Assembly (NCBI RefSeq): GCF_015207255.1
Contig: NZ_JADEXG010000005.1
Coordinates: forward strand, 62,001-126,000
DNA from: Vasconcelosia minhoensis LEGE 07310
Lineage (GTDB): Bacteria > Cyanobacteriota > Cyanobacteriia > Phormidesmidales > Phormidesmidaceae
Reading direction: 5' to 3'
Length of the DNA stretch: 64,000 nt
Both the position numbers and the translations under genes were made by a program. Below the pieces are notes generated by a model, which did not search any database, had not been told where the DNA came from, and saw only the letters and a list, made by a program, of their open reading frames with translations. Shown piece after piece: positions 15,999 to 23,743 of the stretch (positions within the stretch are counted from its first letter, which is position 1; every line of letters starts with the position of its first letter).

Positions 15999-17660
15999 AT
16001 GCAGCGCAATGGGCAGTGGTGGCAGCACGCGGTGATTTACCAGATCTTTCCCCGCAGCTTTCAAGACAGTATGGGCAACGGCGTCGGTGACCTCAATGGG
16101 ATCATCAATCGGATGGACTATATCGTCTCGCTGGGCGTAGACGCGATTTGGCTCAGCCCCATTTTTGAATCGCCGATGGAAGATATGGGCTACGACGTCA
16201 CCGACATGCTGGATATCGACCCCCTGTTCGGCGATATGGAGGATTTTGACCGGCTGCTCGATGTCGCCCACACCATGGGGCTGAAGGTGCTGATCGATCA
16301 GGTGTGGAACCACACCTCTGACCAGCATCCCTGGTTCGTCGAAAGCCGCAAGAGTCGGGACAATGAAAAGGCAGACTGGTTTGTCTGGGCCGATGCCAAG
16401 CCCGATGGGTCGCCGCCGAATAATTGGCTTTCGGCCTTTATGGGCGAAAGTGCTTGGAAATGGGACGACGTGCGCGAGCAGTACTATTTCTACAATTTTT
16501 TACCCAGCCAGCCGGAGCTAAACTGGCACAATCCAGATGTGGTCAAGGCCATTCTCAACCGGGCTAAATTTTGGCTGGAGCGCGGGGTCGATGGCTTTCG
16601 GATGGACGCGGTGAACTTCTACCTTCATGACAAAGAGCTGCGTGACAATCCCATCCGCCCGGACAACGGCATCTTTCCCGATGGGGTCGATCCCGACAAC
16701 CCGATGGTGCAGCACATGTTCCAGTACAACTTTTGCCAGCCCGAAAATATTGAGGCGCTGAAGCCGATTCGCCAGCTGGTCGATCAGTACCCCGGCACGG
16801 TTACGCTAGGCGAGGTGACTCTCTGCGAGGACTCGATTGACTTGTCCAGTCAGTATGTGGAGGATGGCGATCGCCTGCATCTGGCCTACAACAGCGCGCT
16901 GCTGGTAGATGAGCCGCTCAGCGCCGAGCTGATGAGTAAGACCGTGGGGCGGGTGCAAGAGCACTTTCTCCAGGGAGGGCAGTGCTGGATGGTGGGGAAC
17001 CACGACTATGGGCGGCTTAGGTCGCGCTGGACCGGCAGCGACGCCGAGGGCTTTCCCTACCCAGATGAGTTCTATCGCATGAGCGCAGCGCTGTTGCTAT
17101 CTTTACCTGGGGCGCTGTGTCTCTATCAGGGCGATGAGCTGGGGCTGCCAGAGGCGAAAATTCCCAAAGATATCCCCGAAGATAAAATTCAGGATCCGTT
17201 TGGCAAAGCCCTTTACCCTAAGGTGCCGGGTCGGGATGGGTCTCGCACGCCTATGCCCTGGCAGGAAAATGCGCCCAATTCTGGATTTACAAAGGAAGGC
17301 GTGGAACCCTGGCTGCCGATTCCTAAAAAGCATCGGGCACTGGCAGTCGATGTCCAAAATGCCGACCCAGATTCGCTGCTGAATACCTGGCGGCGGCTGA
17401 TGCACTGGCGCAGGCAGCAGCCCGCCCTGATTTCTGGCCACTTTGAGCTGATGAAAGCAGAGGAGCCGGTATTCGTTTTTATTCGAGAGTACGCCGAGCA
17501 GCGGCTGCTGTGCGTCTTCAACATCAGCAACCAGCCGGTCAAATATGACCTGTCTGAGTTTGAGCGCTATGAGCCGACCGTCGGGCTGAGATTCTACTCA
17601 GAAGTTTGGGAAGATGTGCTGAAGCTGCCCAGCTACGGGGTATTTTTTGCTGATCTGTAG
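15999..17660 (+). CDS. GH13 alpha-glucosidase
   Basis: About 553 residues from MQRNGQWWQHAVIYQIFPRSFQDSMGNGVGDLNG, the standard opening of oligo-1,6-glucosidase-like GH13 enzymes. The barrel motifs are DQVWNHTSDQHPWF (region I), GVDGFRMDAVNF with the nucleophile Asp (region II), TLGEVTLCEDS with the acid/base Glu (region III) and MVGNHDYGRLRSRW with the stabilising Asp (region IV). It should release glucose from short alpha-glucosides such as maltose, isomaltose or sucrose in the cytoplasm. The open frame extends 41 codons upstream; the chosen Met fits the family and has a GGGAAG upstream. A close paralogue follows 59 bp downstream. Confidence 0.88.
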   Translation: MQRNGQWWQHAVIYQIFPRSFQDSMGNGVGDLNGIINRMDYIVSLGVDAIWLSPIFESPMEDMGYDVTDMLDIDPLFGDMEDFDRLLDVAHTMGLKVLIDQVWNHTSDQHPWFVESRKSRDNEKADWFVWADAKPDGSPPNNWLSAFMGESAWKWDDVREQYYFYNFLPSQPELNWHNPDVVKAILNRAKFWLERGVDGFRMDAVNFYLHDKELRDNPIRPDNGIFPDGVDPDNPMVQHMFQYNFCQPENIEALKPIRQLVDQYPGTVTLGEVTLCEDSIDLSSQYVEDGDRLHLAYNSALLVDEPLSAELMSKTVGRVQEHFLQGGQCWMVGNHDYGRLRSRWTGSDAEGFPYPDEFYRMSAALLLSLPGALCLYQGDELGLPEAKIPKDIPEDKIQDPFGKALYPKVPGRDGSRTPMPWQENAPNSGFTKEGVEPWLPIPKKHRALAVDVQNADPDSLLNTWRRLMHWRRQQPALISGHFELMKAEEPVFVFIREYAEQRLLCVFNISNQPVKYDLSEFERYEPTVGLRFYSEVWEDVLKLPSYGVFFADL

Positions 17661-17719
17661 CGTGCGATCGCCAAATAGGCTTGTAGAATGCTTGAGAAGC
17701 AGCCGTCAAGTCAGTAGGT

Positions 17720-19393
17720 ATGAATTCAACTTCTCAGCGCCCGCCGCTTTTACAATCTCAGGACTGGTGGCGCAGTGCCGTCATCTATCAGGTCTATCCC
17801 CGCAGCTTTCAAGACGCCAGCGGCGATGGTATTGGCGATCTCAAGGGGATTACGCAAAGGCTCGACTACATTGCAGCTCTTGGCGTCGATGCCATTTGGG
17901 TTTCGCCCTTTTTCAAGTCGCCGATGAAGGACTTCGGCTACGATATCTCCGACTACCGAGCCGTCGAGCCGATGTTCGGGACGCTGGCAGACTTTCAGGA
18001 ACTGCTAGCAGCAGCCCATCAGCGTCAGCTTAAAATTCTGATTGACCAGGTTTGGAACCATACCTCTGACCAGCATGCCTGGTTTGTCGAAAGCTGCCAG
18101 AGTCAGAACAATCCCAAAGCCGACTGGTACGTCTGGGCCGATGGCAAATCCGATGGCTCGCCGCCGACTAACTGGCAGTCGGCCTTTGGCGGCAGCGCCT
18201 GGACCTGGGAACCGCTACGGCAGCAGTACTACCTGCACAATTTTCTAGTCGAGCAGCCCGACTTGAACTGGCACAATCCAGAAGTGAGGGACGCGATCGC
18301 GCAGGAAGCCATTTTCTGGCTTGATATGGGCGTAGACGGCTTTCGGCTCGACGTAATTAATTTTCTGCTGCACGACCGCCAGCTGCGCGATAATCCCCTC
18401 CGCCCAGAGGACCATCCTCTTCCAGCAGGCGCGCGTGAGGGCGATCCCTTCTTCTTCCAAATCAATCAATACAACTTCGGTCGCCCCGAAACACTGGAGC
18501 TGCTGGGGTCAATCCGCCAGCTAATTGACCGCTATCCCGGCGCAACTCTGCTGGCCGAGATTAGCTCTGAAGAAGACTCCATCCTCACTTCTAGCCATTA
18601 TGTGCAGGGCGACGACCGGCTGCACATGGCCTATAATTCGTCGCTGATGACCGATGAGCCGCCCACCTATGAGAATCTGCGTCGGACGATTGAGCGGGTC
18701 GAGCAGCATTTTGGCGAGGGCGTGATCTGCTGGACAGCGGGAACCCACGATTTTCCCCGGCTGAAGTCCCGCTGGCAAAAGCACCAGCTGGGGAATGAGT
18801 TTGGCCAGGAAGCTTTTGACCACATGTTTGCGGCATTGCTAATTGCCCTACGCGGCAGCTGCTGCATCTATCAGGGCGACGAGCTAGGGCTGACCGAAGC
18901 CCAAATTCCCTTTGAAAAATTGCAGGACCCCTTTGGTATTGCCGGCTATCCAAATGTATTGGGTCGTGACGGCTGCCGCACCCCGATGCCTTGGCAGCAG
19001 ACGGCGGAAAACGCTGGGTTTACGACTGCCTCAGAGCCGTGGTTGCCGATTCCGAAAGAGCATCGGGCTCACGCTGTAGACCAGCAAGAGCAGATTCATG
19101 ACTCTCTATTGAACAAGTATCGCCGGCTGATCCATTGGCGCAGGCGGCAGCCCGCTTTACTGCGCGGCAAGCTGACGCTGATAGATACTGCAGAACCGCT
19201 GCTGGGTTTTATTCGCGAGAGTAAAGAGCAGACGCTGCTATGCCTGTTTAACCTTAGTTTGACACCGGCCTACTACGATCTTGCCGCCTATCCTGACTGT
19301 GTCTCAGCCTCTGATTCAGAATTCTCTCCCAGACGCTATGGGAACAAGATAGAGGTGCCAGGCTACGGAGTCTTCTTTGGCTGTATAGGATAG
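17720..19393 (+). CDS. GH13 alpha-glucosidase, tandem paralogue
   Basis: A 557-residue enzyme from MNSTSQRPPLLQSQDWWRSAVIYQVYPRSFQDASGDGIGDLKG, clearly related to its upstream neighbour, with the same order of GH13 motifs: IDQVWNHTSDQHAWF, GVDGFRLDVINF (nucleophile Asp), LLAEISSEEDS (acid/base Glu) and WTAGTHDFPRLKSRW. The last motif is THD where most GH13 enzymes have NHD, though the catalytic Asp is kept. This may change substrate preference or activity. It should act on short alpha-glucosides. The pair is a tandem duplication on one strand, with divergence large enough that it is not recent. Confidence 0.87.
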   Translation: MNSTSQRPPLLQSQDWWRSAVIYQVYPRSFQDASGDGIGDLKGITQRLDYIAALGVDAIWVSPFFKSPMKDFGYDISDYRAVEPMFGTLADFQELLAAAHQRQLKILIDQVWNHTSDQHAWFVESCQSQNNPKADWYVWADGKSDGSPPTNWQSAFGGSAWTWEPLRQQYYLHNFLVEQPDLNWHNPEVRDAIAQEAIFWLDMGVDGFRLDVINFLLHDRQLRDNPLRPEDHPLPAGAREGDPFFFQINQYNFGRPETLELLGSIRQLIDRYPGATLLAEISSEEDSILTSSHYVQGDDRLHMAYNSSLMTDEPPTYENLRRTIERVEQHFGEGVICWTAGTHDFPRLKSRWQKHQLGNEFGQEAFDHMFAALLIALRGSCCIYQGDELGLTEAQIPFEKLQDPFGIAGYPNVLGRDGCRTPMPWQQTAENAGFTTASEPWLPIPKEHRAHAVDQQEQIHDSLLNKYRRLIHWRRRQPALLRGKLTLIDTAEPLLGFIRESKEQTLLCLFNLSLTPAYYDLAAYPDCVSASDSEFSPRRYGNKIEVPGYGVFFGCIG

Positions 19394-19415
19394 ATACAGT
19401 CCTATCATTTGGCTT

Positions 19416-20192
19416 ATGTACTGGCGAGAAGTTGCAGGTAACTGGTTTTTAGTCCCTGAAAATCCAATCGCGATCGTTCATTTTTTGGGTGGGGCCTTTG
19501 TTGCGACGGCACCCCATCTGACCTATCGGTGGCTGCTGGAGGCGCTGTATCGCGAGGGCTACTGCGTGATTGCGACGCCGTTTGTGAATACGTTTGACCA
19601 TAGCGCGATCGCGGCTGAAGTCCAGACCACCTTCGAGCAGGGGCTGCTGTTTCTACGTAAGCAGGTTTTGGGCAATCGCTACTTGCCGATCTACGGTCTG
19701 GGCCACAGCATGGGTTGCAAGGTGCATCTGCTGGTCAACAGCCTTTACGACGTAGAGCGAGCGGGGAACATTTATCTGTCCTTTAACAACTATCCGGCCC
19801 GCAAATCGATTCCCTTACTAGAACAGTTTGTAGCCTTTGCGCCAACCTTCCAGTTGGAGTTCACCCCTTCGCCCGAGGAAACCCTAGCACTGATTGCCAA
19901 CCGCTACGGTGTCCGGCGCAATCTGCTGGTCAAGTTTCGCGACGACACGATTGACCAGACCCGGCCCCTAAGCGAGGTGCTCTGCCGCCGCTTTCCAGAC
20001 CTAACTACGGTGCAAATTCTGAAAGGCTCCCACACGACGCCGATTGCCCAGGATGTGGCCTGGAAAGCGCAGGATTCCTTTAGTCCGTTGGACGCCGTTG
20101 GCCAGTTTTTTAAGCAGGAATTCTATCGCGATCTGAATCAGCTGAAGCGGACCATTTTGCAATGGTTAGAGCCGTTCCCAGTAGAAGAGTAA
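19416..20192 (+). CDS. DUF1350 family alpha/beta hydrolase
   Basis: A 258-residue protein of the cyanobacterial and plastid DUF1350 family: IVHFLGGAFVATAPHLTYRWLLEALYREGYCVIATPFVNTFDHSAIA and the nucleophile-elbow-like YGLGHSMGCKVHLLVNSLY, a GxSxG motif. The C-terminus has ILKGSHTTPIAQD, where His could complete a catalytic triad. The fold is alpha/beta hydrolase, so it is a candidate lipase, esterase or thioesterase; the natural substrate is unknown. It lies 22 bp downstream of the second alpha-glucosidase on the same strand and may be cotranscribed with it. Confidence 0.85.
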   Translation: MYWREVAGNWFLVPENPIAIVHFLGGAFVATAPHLTYRWLLEALYREGYCVIATPFVNTFDHSAIAAEVQTTFEQGLLFLRKQVLGNRYLPIYGLGHSMGCKVHLLVNSLYDVERAGNIYLSFNNYPARKSIPLLEQFVAFAPTFQLEFTPSPEETLALIANRYGVRRNLLVKFRDDTIDQTRPLSEVLCRRFPDLTTVQILKGSHTTPIAQDVAWKAQDSFSPLDAVGQFFKQEFYRDLNQLKRTILQWLEPFPVEE

Positions 20193-20257
20193 ATAGCGCG
20201 ATCGCCAGGTCCCCGAGTCTCCAGCGACTCTGCCGTAGGCCCCAGTAACCGCCGTCC

Positions 20258-21448
20258 TTAAGTTTGAGGTTTCTCAAAGCTAGCCTGGGCTGCAACCCGT
20301 CTACCAAACCCATCAGTCAGTAAGGGACCGAGCAAACAGGTCAGCACAATGTAAGCCACAACGGCATTGAAGAGCGCTTCATTGATTAATCCAGCTTCCT
20401 GCCCAAACAGGGCAATCACTAACACCAATGCCGCTCTGGGAACAGTCAAGCTGAACATCGTCATGATTTCAGCTGGGGAATAGTGAAATAACTCGCCGGC
20501 AATCCAAGCCGCTAAAAGTTTTGCCCCTAGAGCTGCCACCACAAAAGCAAAAACAAAACCCAGATTGCCTGGATTGGTAACTAGAATGCTCGGATTTGAC
20601 AAAACCCCCACTGAAACCATAAAGGCTGGAATGAAGAGACTGTTGCCAACAAACTCTATTTGTTTCATCAATGGGCTGTTGATGGGGACCAGGCGATTTA
20701 AGGATAAGCCGGCAATGAAAGCCCCAACGATAGAATCAACTTCCAGTAAAAGGGTGGCAGAGGCTAATGCGAATAGGCAAGTTAGGACAAATCCAAATTG
20801 AGTGACCAGTGAGTCAGCCGATTTGTCGAACACAAATCGGCCTAGCTTTGGAATCAGCCAGAAGCTGATCATCACTAAGCAGGGTAGTAAAACGAGTAGC
20901 TTAATCCACAGCAAAATGCCGACGTTGCCCCTAGTGGTTGCCTGAACAATTGAGAGTCCTATTAGGGTTAGAATCGACGTCACCACAGTTCCGCCGACGG
21001 TCACCCCAATGACTTCCCGCTGAGCAATGCCTAGGCGAGTCATGATCGGATAAGCCATCAGGGTATGGGGAGAATAGAGAATCCCCACCAGTAAGGCGCT
21101 CAGCAGGCCATAGGCCATGATTTTGCCAAACCCAATGCCGACGGCCAGCGGGATCCCAAACGTCAGCAGTCCAAAAATCAGCGATCGCGCCCCCAATCGC
21201 CTAAAATCACTCAAATCCATCTGCATGCCTGCGATCAGCATGATATAGAGCAATCCAATTGTCTCTAGCAGAATCAGCTGAGCATCCCGTTCCAAAAGGC
21301 CTAATCCATTACTGCCAAAGACAGCACCTAGAATAATCAGCACTGCTAGGGGTGGAAGCCGCAGGCGAATGGCAATTACCGGCGCGACCTGAATGATTAG
21401 CAGGATTAAGCCAAAAACGTAAACTGGCCTGGTTAAGGGAAGGTCCAT
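20258..21448 (-). CDS. cation:proton antiporter (CPA2/KefB-NapA type)
   Basis: About 396 residues from MDLPLTRPVYVFGLILLIIQVAPVIAIRL, with around 12 hydrophobic segments spread through the length. The pattern (GLLYIMLIAGMQMDLSDFRR, EVDSIVGAFIAGLSLNRLVP, LFIPAFMVSVGVLSNP) is that of the Na+/H+ exchanger domain of CPA2 transporters (PF00999). No C-terminal TrkA-N nucleotide-binding domain follows, so it is a short form. It should exchange Na+ or K+ for protons in the plasma membrane. The start sits one base after the stop of the FHA-PrsW gene, so the two are translationally coupled and probably work together. Confidence 0.87.
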   Translation of the reverse strand: MDLPLTRPVYVFGLILLIIQVAPVIAIRLRLPPLAVLIILGAVFGSNGLGLLERDAQLILLETIGLLYIMLIAGMQMDLSDFRRLGARSLIFGLLTFGIPLAVGIGFGKIMAYGLLSALLVGILYSPHTLMAYPIMTRLGIAQREVIGVTVGGTVVTSILTLIGLSIVQATTRGNVGILLWIKLLVLLPCLVMISFWLIPKLGRFVFDKSADSLVTQFGFVLTCLFALASATLLLEVDSIVGAFIAGLSLNRLVPINSPLMKQIEFVGNSLFIPAFMVSVGVLSNPSILVTNPGNLGFVFAFVVAALGAKLLAAWIAGELFHYSPAEIMTMFSLTVPRAALVLVIALFGQEAGLINEALFNAVVAYIVLTCLLGPLLTDGFGRRVAAQASFEKPQT

Positions 21449-21449
21449 A

Positions 21450-22814
21450 TTAAATTCGGGCGGCAAAGTTCTGCGATCGCGAGGGAGAGAGTTCTCGGGC
21501 TTTGAGAATAGCGGCCACCAGGAAGGCATAGGCGATAACGCCGACAAACGCCAGACCTAACGGACCTAACGGACCTAGCGTGCTTGCGGTAGCATTCCAG
21601 AGGGCATGAACGGTCGCAGCGGTGAGATAGCCAATCCCGAGAATTCGCCAGCGCTTAGAAGGCTTGAGCACGCTTAAACCGATAAAGTAGCCGAAATAGC
21701 CGCTGTAAGCCATGTGGCCAGCGACTGACCCCAGAACGCGCGGGATTAGCAGCTGTAGTCCTGCCAGCTGGCCCGCTCCTGTTCCTGACATCGCGGCAAC
21801 CTGCTGAGCGACAGCTGGCACAAATTGCCCTAAAGTTTCCAGCCAGGTAAACCCCAGGGCCGCAGCGGCAGCTAATAAAATCCCATCTAAGGGCTCTACC
21901 ACACCAACGCGATCGCGCCAGTGCCAGCTCAAGCTTCTACCTATCCAACACAGTCCTAGAGCAGGCAGAGCTTTCAGCAGCTCCTCCATCAGCCCAGCTC
22001 CAAAAAAGTGGGCCACGAACTGAGAAATAAACCCAGCCTGTTCAACCCGCTCAGTATTTCCTGGCAACACGACTCGAAATATGTAAATAAAGAGACTGAG
22101 AGTCGGACCATAGTACAGAATTGCCATCGTTGCGATCGCCGACCCCATTAGAATCCACCAGGGTTTACGCTTTCCACAGAGCTGGTAGATAAAGAAAAAG
22201 CCCGCTCCTCCTAGGTAAGCTGCTAGCAGCAGGTTGAAAAGGGCCGGTGAGTCAGCCGCAACGAAGAGAAAGACAACGAAGATAACAGTAATAATTCCAG
22301 GAATCAAGTAGGCTTTTTGAACTAAATCTCGACGGGTAGAGACGACGAGAACCAGATGATTCCAGGTCAGCGCCGTTTCTGGCCGGGCAGAATCTAACCG
22401 GTTAAAACCAGCAGCGCTTTTACCAGGGAGCTTCTGATTATATGTCTGACATTCAAACACCAGCTCAGGACCGTTTTGGCCTCCCAGTGTAATGCGATCG
22501 CCGACTTGCAACGTTTGACAGTTCTGAACCCGCTGGCCATTGATAAATGTGCCATTGGCGCTATTCAGATCGCAAATCTGCCAGGTCGGGTACGCCTGAT
22601 TATTTTTATCCGTCTTTTGGGAGGGTCGAACAGCAGCATGACGGCGTGAAACTCTATCATACAAGCGAGAGTCAAAAATGATTTGACATTCCGGTTCTCG
22701 CCCAAGTATCAGTTCCTGAGTTTCAGACAAGATATGGTGCGGCTGGTCCATTCCCGCTAAACTCCCAGGCGAAACCGGTATAAGCAGCCCTTGATAACGA
22801 TGGCTTTCCGTCAT
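21450..22814 (-). CDS. FHA domain plus PrsW-type intramembrane protease
   Basis: A 454-residue fusion. Residues about 28-120 are an FHA domain, a phospho-threonine-binding module, with LILGREPECQI, SRRHAAVR and DLNSANGTFINGQRV. From about residue 165 come eight or so hydrophobic segments with the PrsW motifs EELLK (GLMEELLKALPALGLCW), H-x-x-Y (VAGHMAYSGYFGYFI) and the HALWNATAS near the end. PrsW is a glutamic-type membrane protease that cuts membrane-bound regulators; in Bacillus subtilis it cleaves anti-sigma-W. Here protease activity would be recruited to a phosphorylated protein. The antiporter gene follows directly. The next locus, on the other strand, has two more FHA proteins and a kinase. 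Confidence 0.88.
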   Translation of the reverse strand: MTESHRYQGLLIPVSPGSLAGMDQPHHILSETQELILGREPECQIIFDSRLYDRVSRRHAAVRPSQKTDKNNQAYPTWQICDLNSANGTFINGQRVQNCQTLQVGDRITLGGQNGPELVFECQTYNQKLPGKSAAGFNRLDSARPETALTWNHLVLVVSTRRDLVQKAYLIPGIITVIFVVFLFVAADSPALFNLLLAAYLGGAGFFFIYQLCGKRKPWWILMGSAIATMAILYYGPTLSLFIYIFRVVLPGNTERVEQAGFISQFVAHFFGAGLMEELLKALPALGLCWIGRSLSWHWRDRVGVVEPLDGILLAAAAALGFTWLETLGQFVPAVAQQVAAMSGTGAGQLAGLQLLIPRVLGSVAGHMAYSGYFGYFIGLSVLKPSKRWRILGIGYLTAATVHALWNATASTLGPLGPLGLAFVGVIAYAFLVAAILKARELSPSRSQNFAARI

Positions 22815-23236
22815 TTTGGATGGCTTCGGCGTTTGGTGAAAGTTAAAGATTAGATAGCGAAGGTAGGCACTATAGTTCAGGCACCATAGTTGGGGAGGAC
22901 AGCGATATCAGGCGATGAAATTATGGCGATAAAATTGTCAAGTTAACTTAAATCTTAGTTATTTGGTTATCCAGCTAAGTTAGCCATCCAGCTACGGATG
23001 TAGCCGCTGTTCATTCACGAGTTTTTGAACTCTTGTTAATCCTATGAAGCTCACCCTATGAAGCTCACCTTATAAAGTCAGGATATAGTAATTTAATAAT
23101 CGGAATATTTAAGTTTCTGTAAATATTATTTAAAGCGGCTAAGTATGCTTGACAAGCGCGAATGGGGAGAGCTGAAATAGGGGTATGTATGCGTTTTAGC
23201 GTATGCATCGAGGCTATCTCTTCAAGTAATCGCCCA
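22815..23236. promoter_or_regulatory. AT-rich divergent control region of the FHA island
   Basis: A 422-bp region between divergent FHA genes, notably richer in A+T than its surroundings. It contains a 14-bp tandem repeat, CCTATGAAGCTCAC, twice at 23041-23068 with a partial third copy after. Near 22914-22935 GCGATGAAATTATG and GCGATAAAATTG form another imperfect direct repeat. Both FHA operons must start here, so the repeats may be regulator sites. No known box was recognised. Confidence 0.4.
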
Positions 23237-23743
23237 ATGAATGAACTAATGTTACAGTGGCAAGAAGCCGGGCAGACTAAAACTCGGAGACTCTACCACC
23301 AGCAGCCCAGCAAACATCCAGGAACGATTCGCTTGGGTCGCGACCCGGCCCGTTGTGACATTCTTTTTCACGATCGCTCCGTGTCGGGACTGCATGTTGA
23401 GATTTACTTTAGCCCACAGCAGCAGCAGTTTTATCTGCGAAATTTGCGCCAAACCAATCCGCCATTGATCGACGGCCAACGGCTGTCTGCGGGAGAAGTT
23501 GCCTTGCGTTTAGGCACCATCATTCGTCTAGGCAAAGTAGAGGCAGTGGTTGACGCTATCCAAGTCAGTGGTCTAGTTAGGGGAGCCTATGGCCTGCGAT
23601 GCCCTAATCCTGAATGCGGTAAAGTGTCTCCTTACACCCATCAGCATTTGCAAGAGGGGTGCCCTATCTGTGGCTTTGCCCTGGATGCAGCCAAATCTAC
23701 TTTGATCACGTCTTCCTTACTCAGGAAGGACCCTGAGCAATGA
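23237..23743 (+). CDS. FHA domain protein with C-terminal zinc ribbon
   Basis: About 168 residues from MNELMLQWQEAGQTKTRRLYHQQPSKHPGTIRLGRD. The FHA core shows LGRDPARCDI, SVSGLHVEI and NPPLIDGQRLSAG. The C-terminal part has CPNPECGKVSPYTHQHLQEGCPIC, a CxxxxC...CxxC zinc ribbon. The frame is open for 25 codons upstream, but the chosen Met at 23237 leads straight into the domain. The protein has no enzyme domain, so it probably acts as an adaptor that links a phosphorylated partner to another protein or nucleic acid. Its stop overlaps the start of the FHA-flavoprotein gene (ATGA), and it is the first gene of a four-gene unit. Confidence 0.85.
   Translation: MNELMLQWQEAGQTKTRRLYHQQPSKHPGTIRLGRDPARCDILFHDRSVSGLHVEIYFSPQQQQFYLRNLRQTNPPLIDGQRLSAGEVALRLGTIIRLGKVEAVVDAIQVSGLVRGAYGLRCPNPECGKVSPYTHQHLQEGCPICGFALDAAKSTLITSSLLRKDPEQ

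Noticed and set aside
23041-23068. Tandem 14-bp repeat as CRISPR or iteron array
   Set aside because: Only two and a half copies, no spacers and no replication gene nearby.
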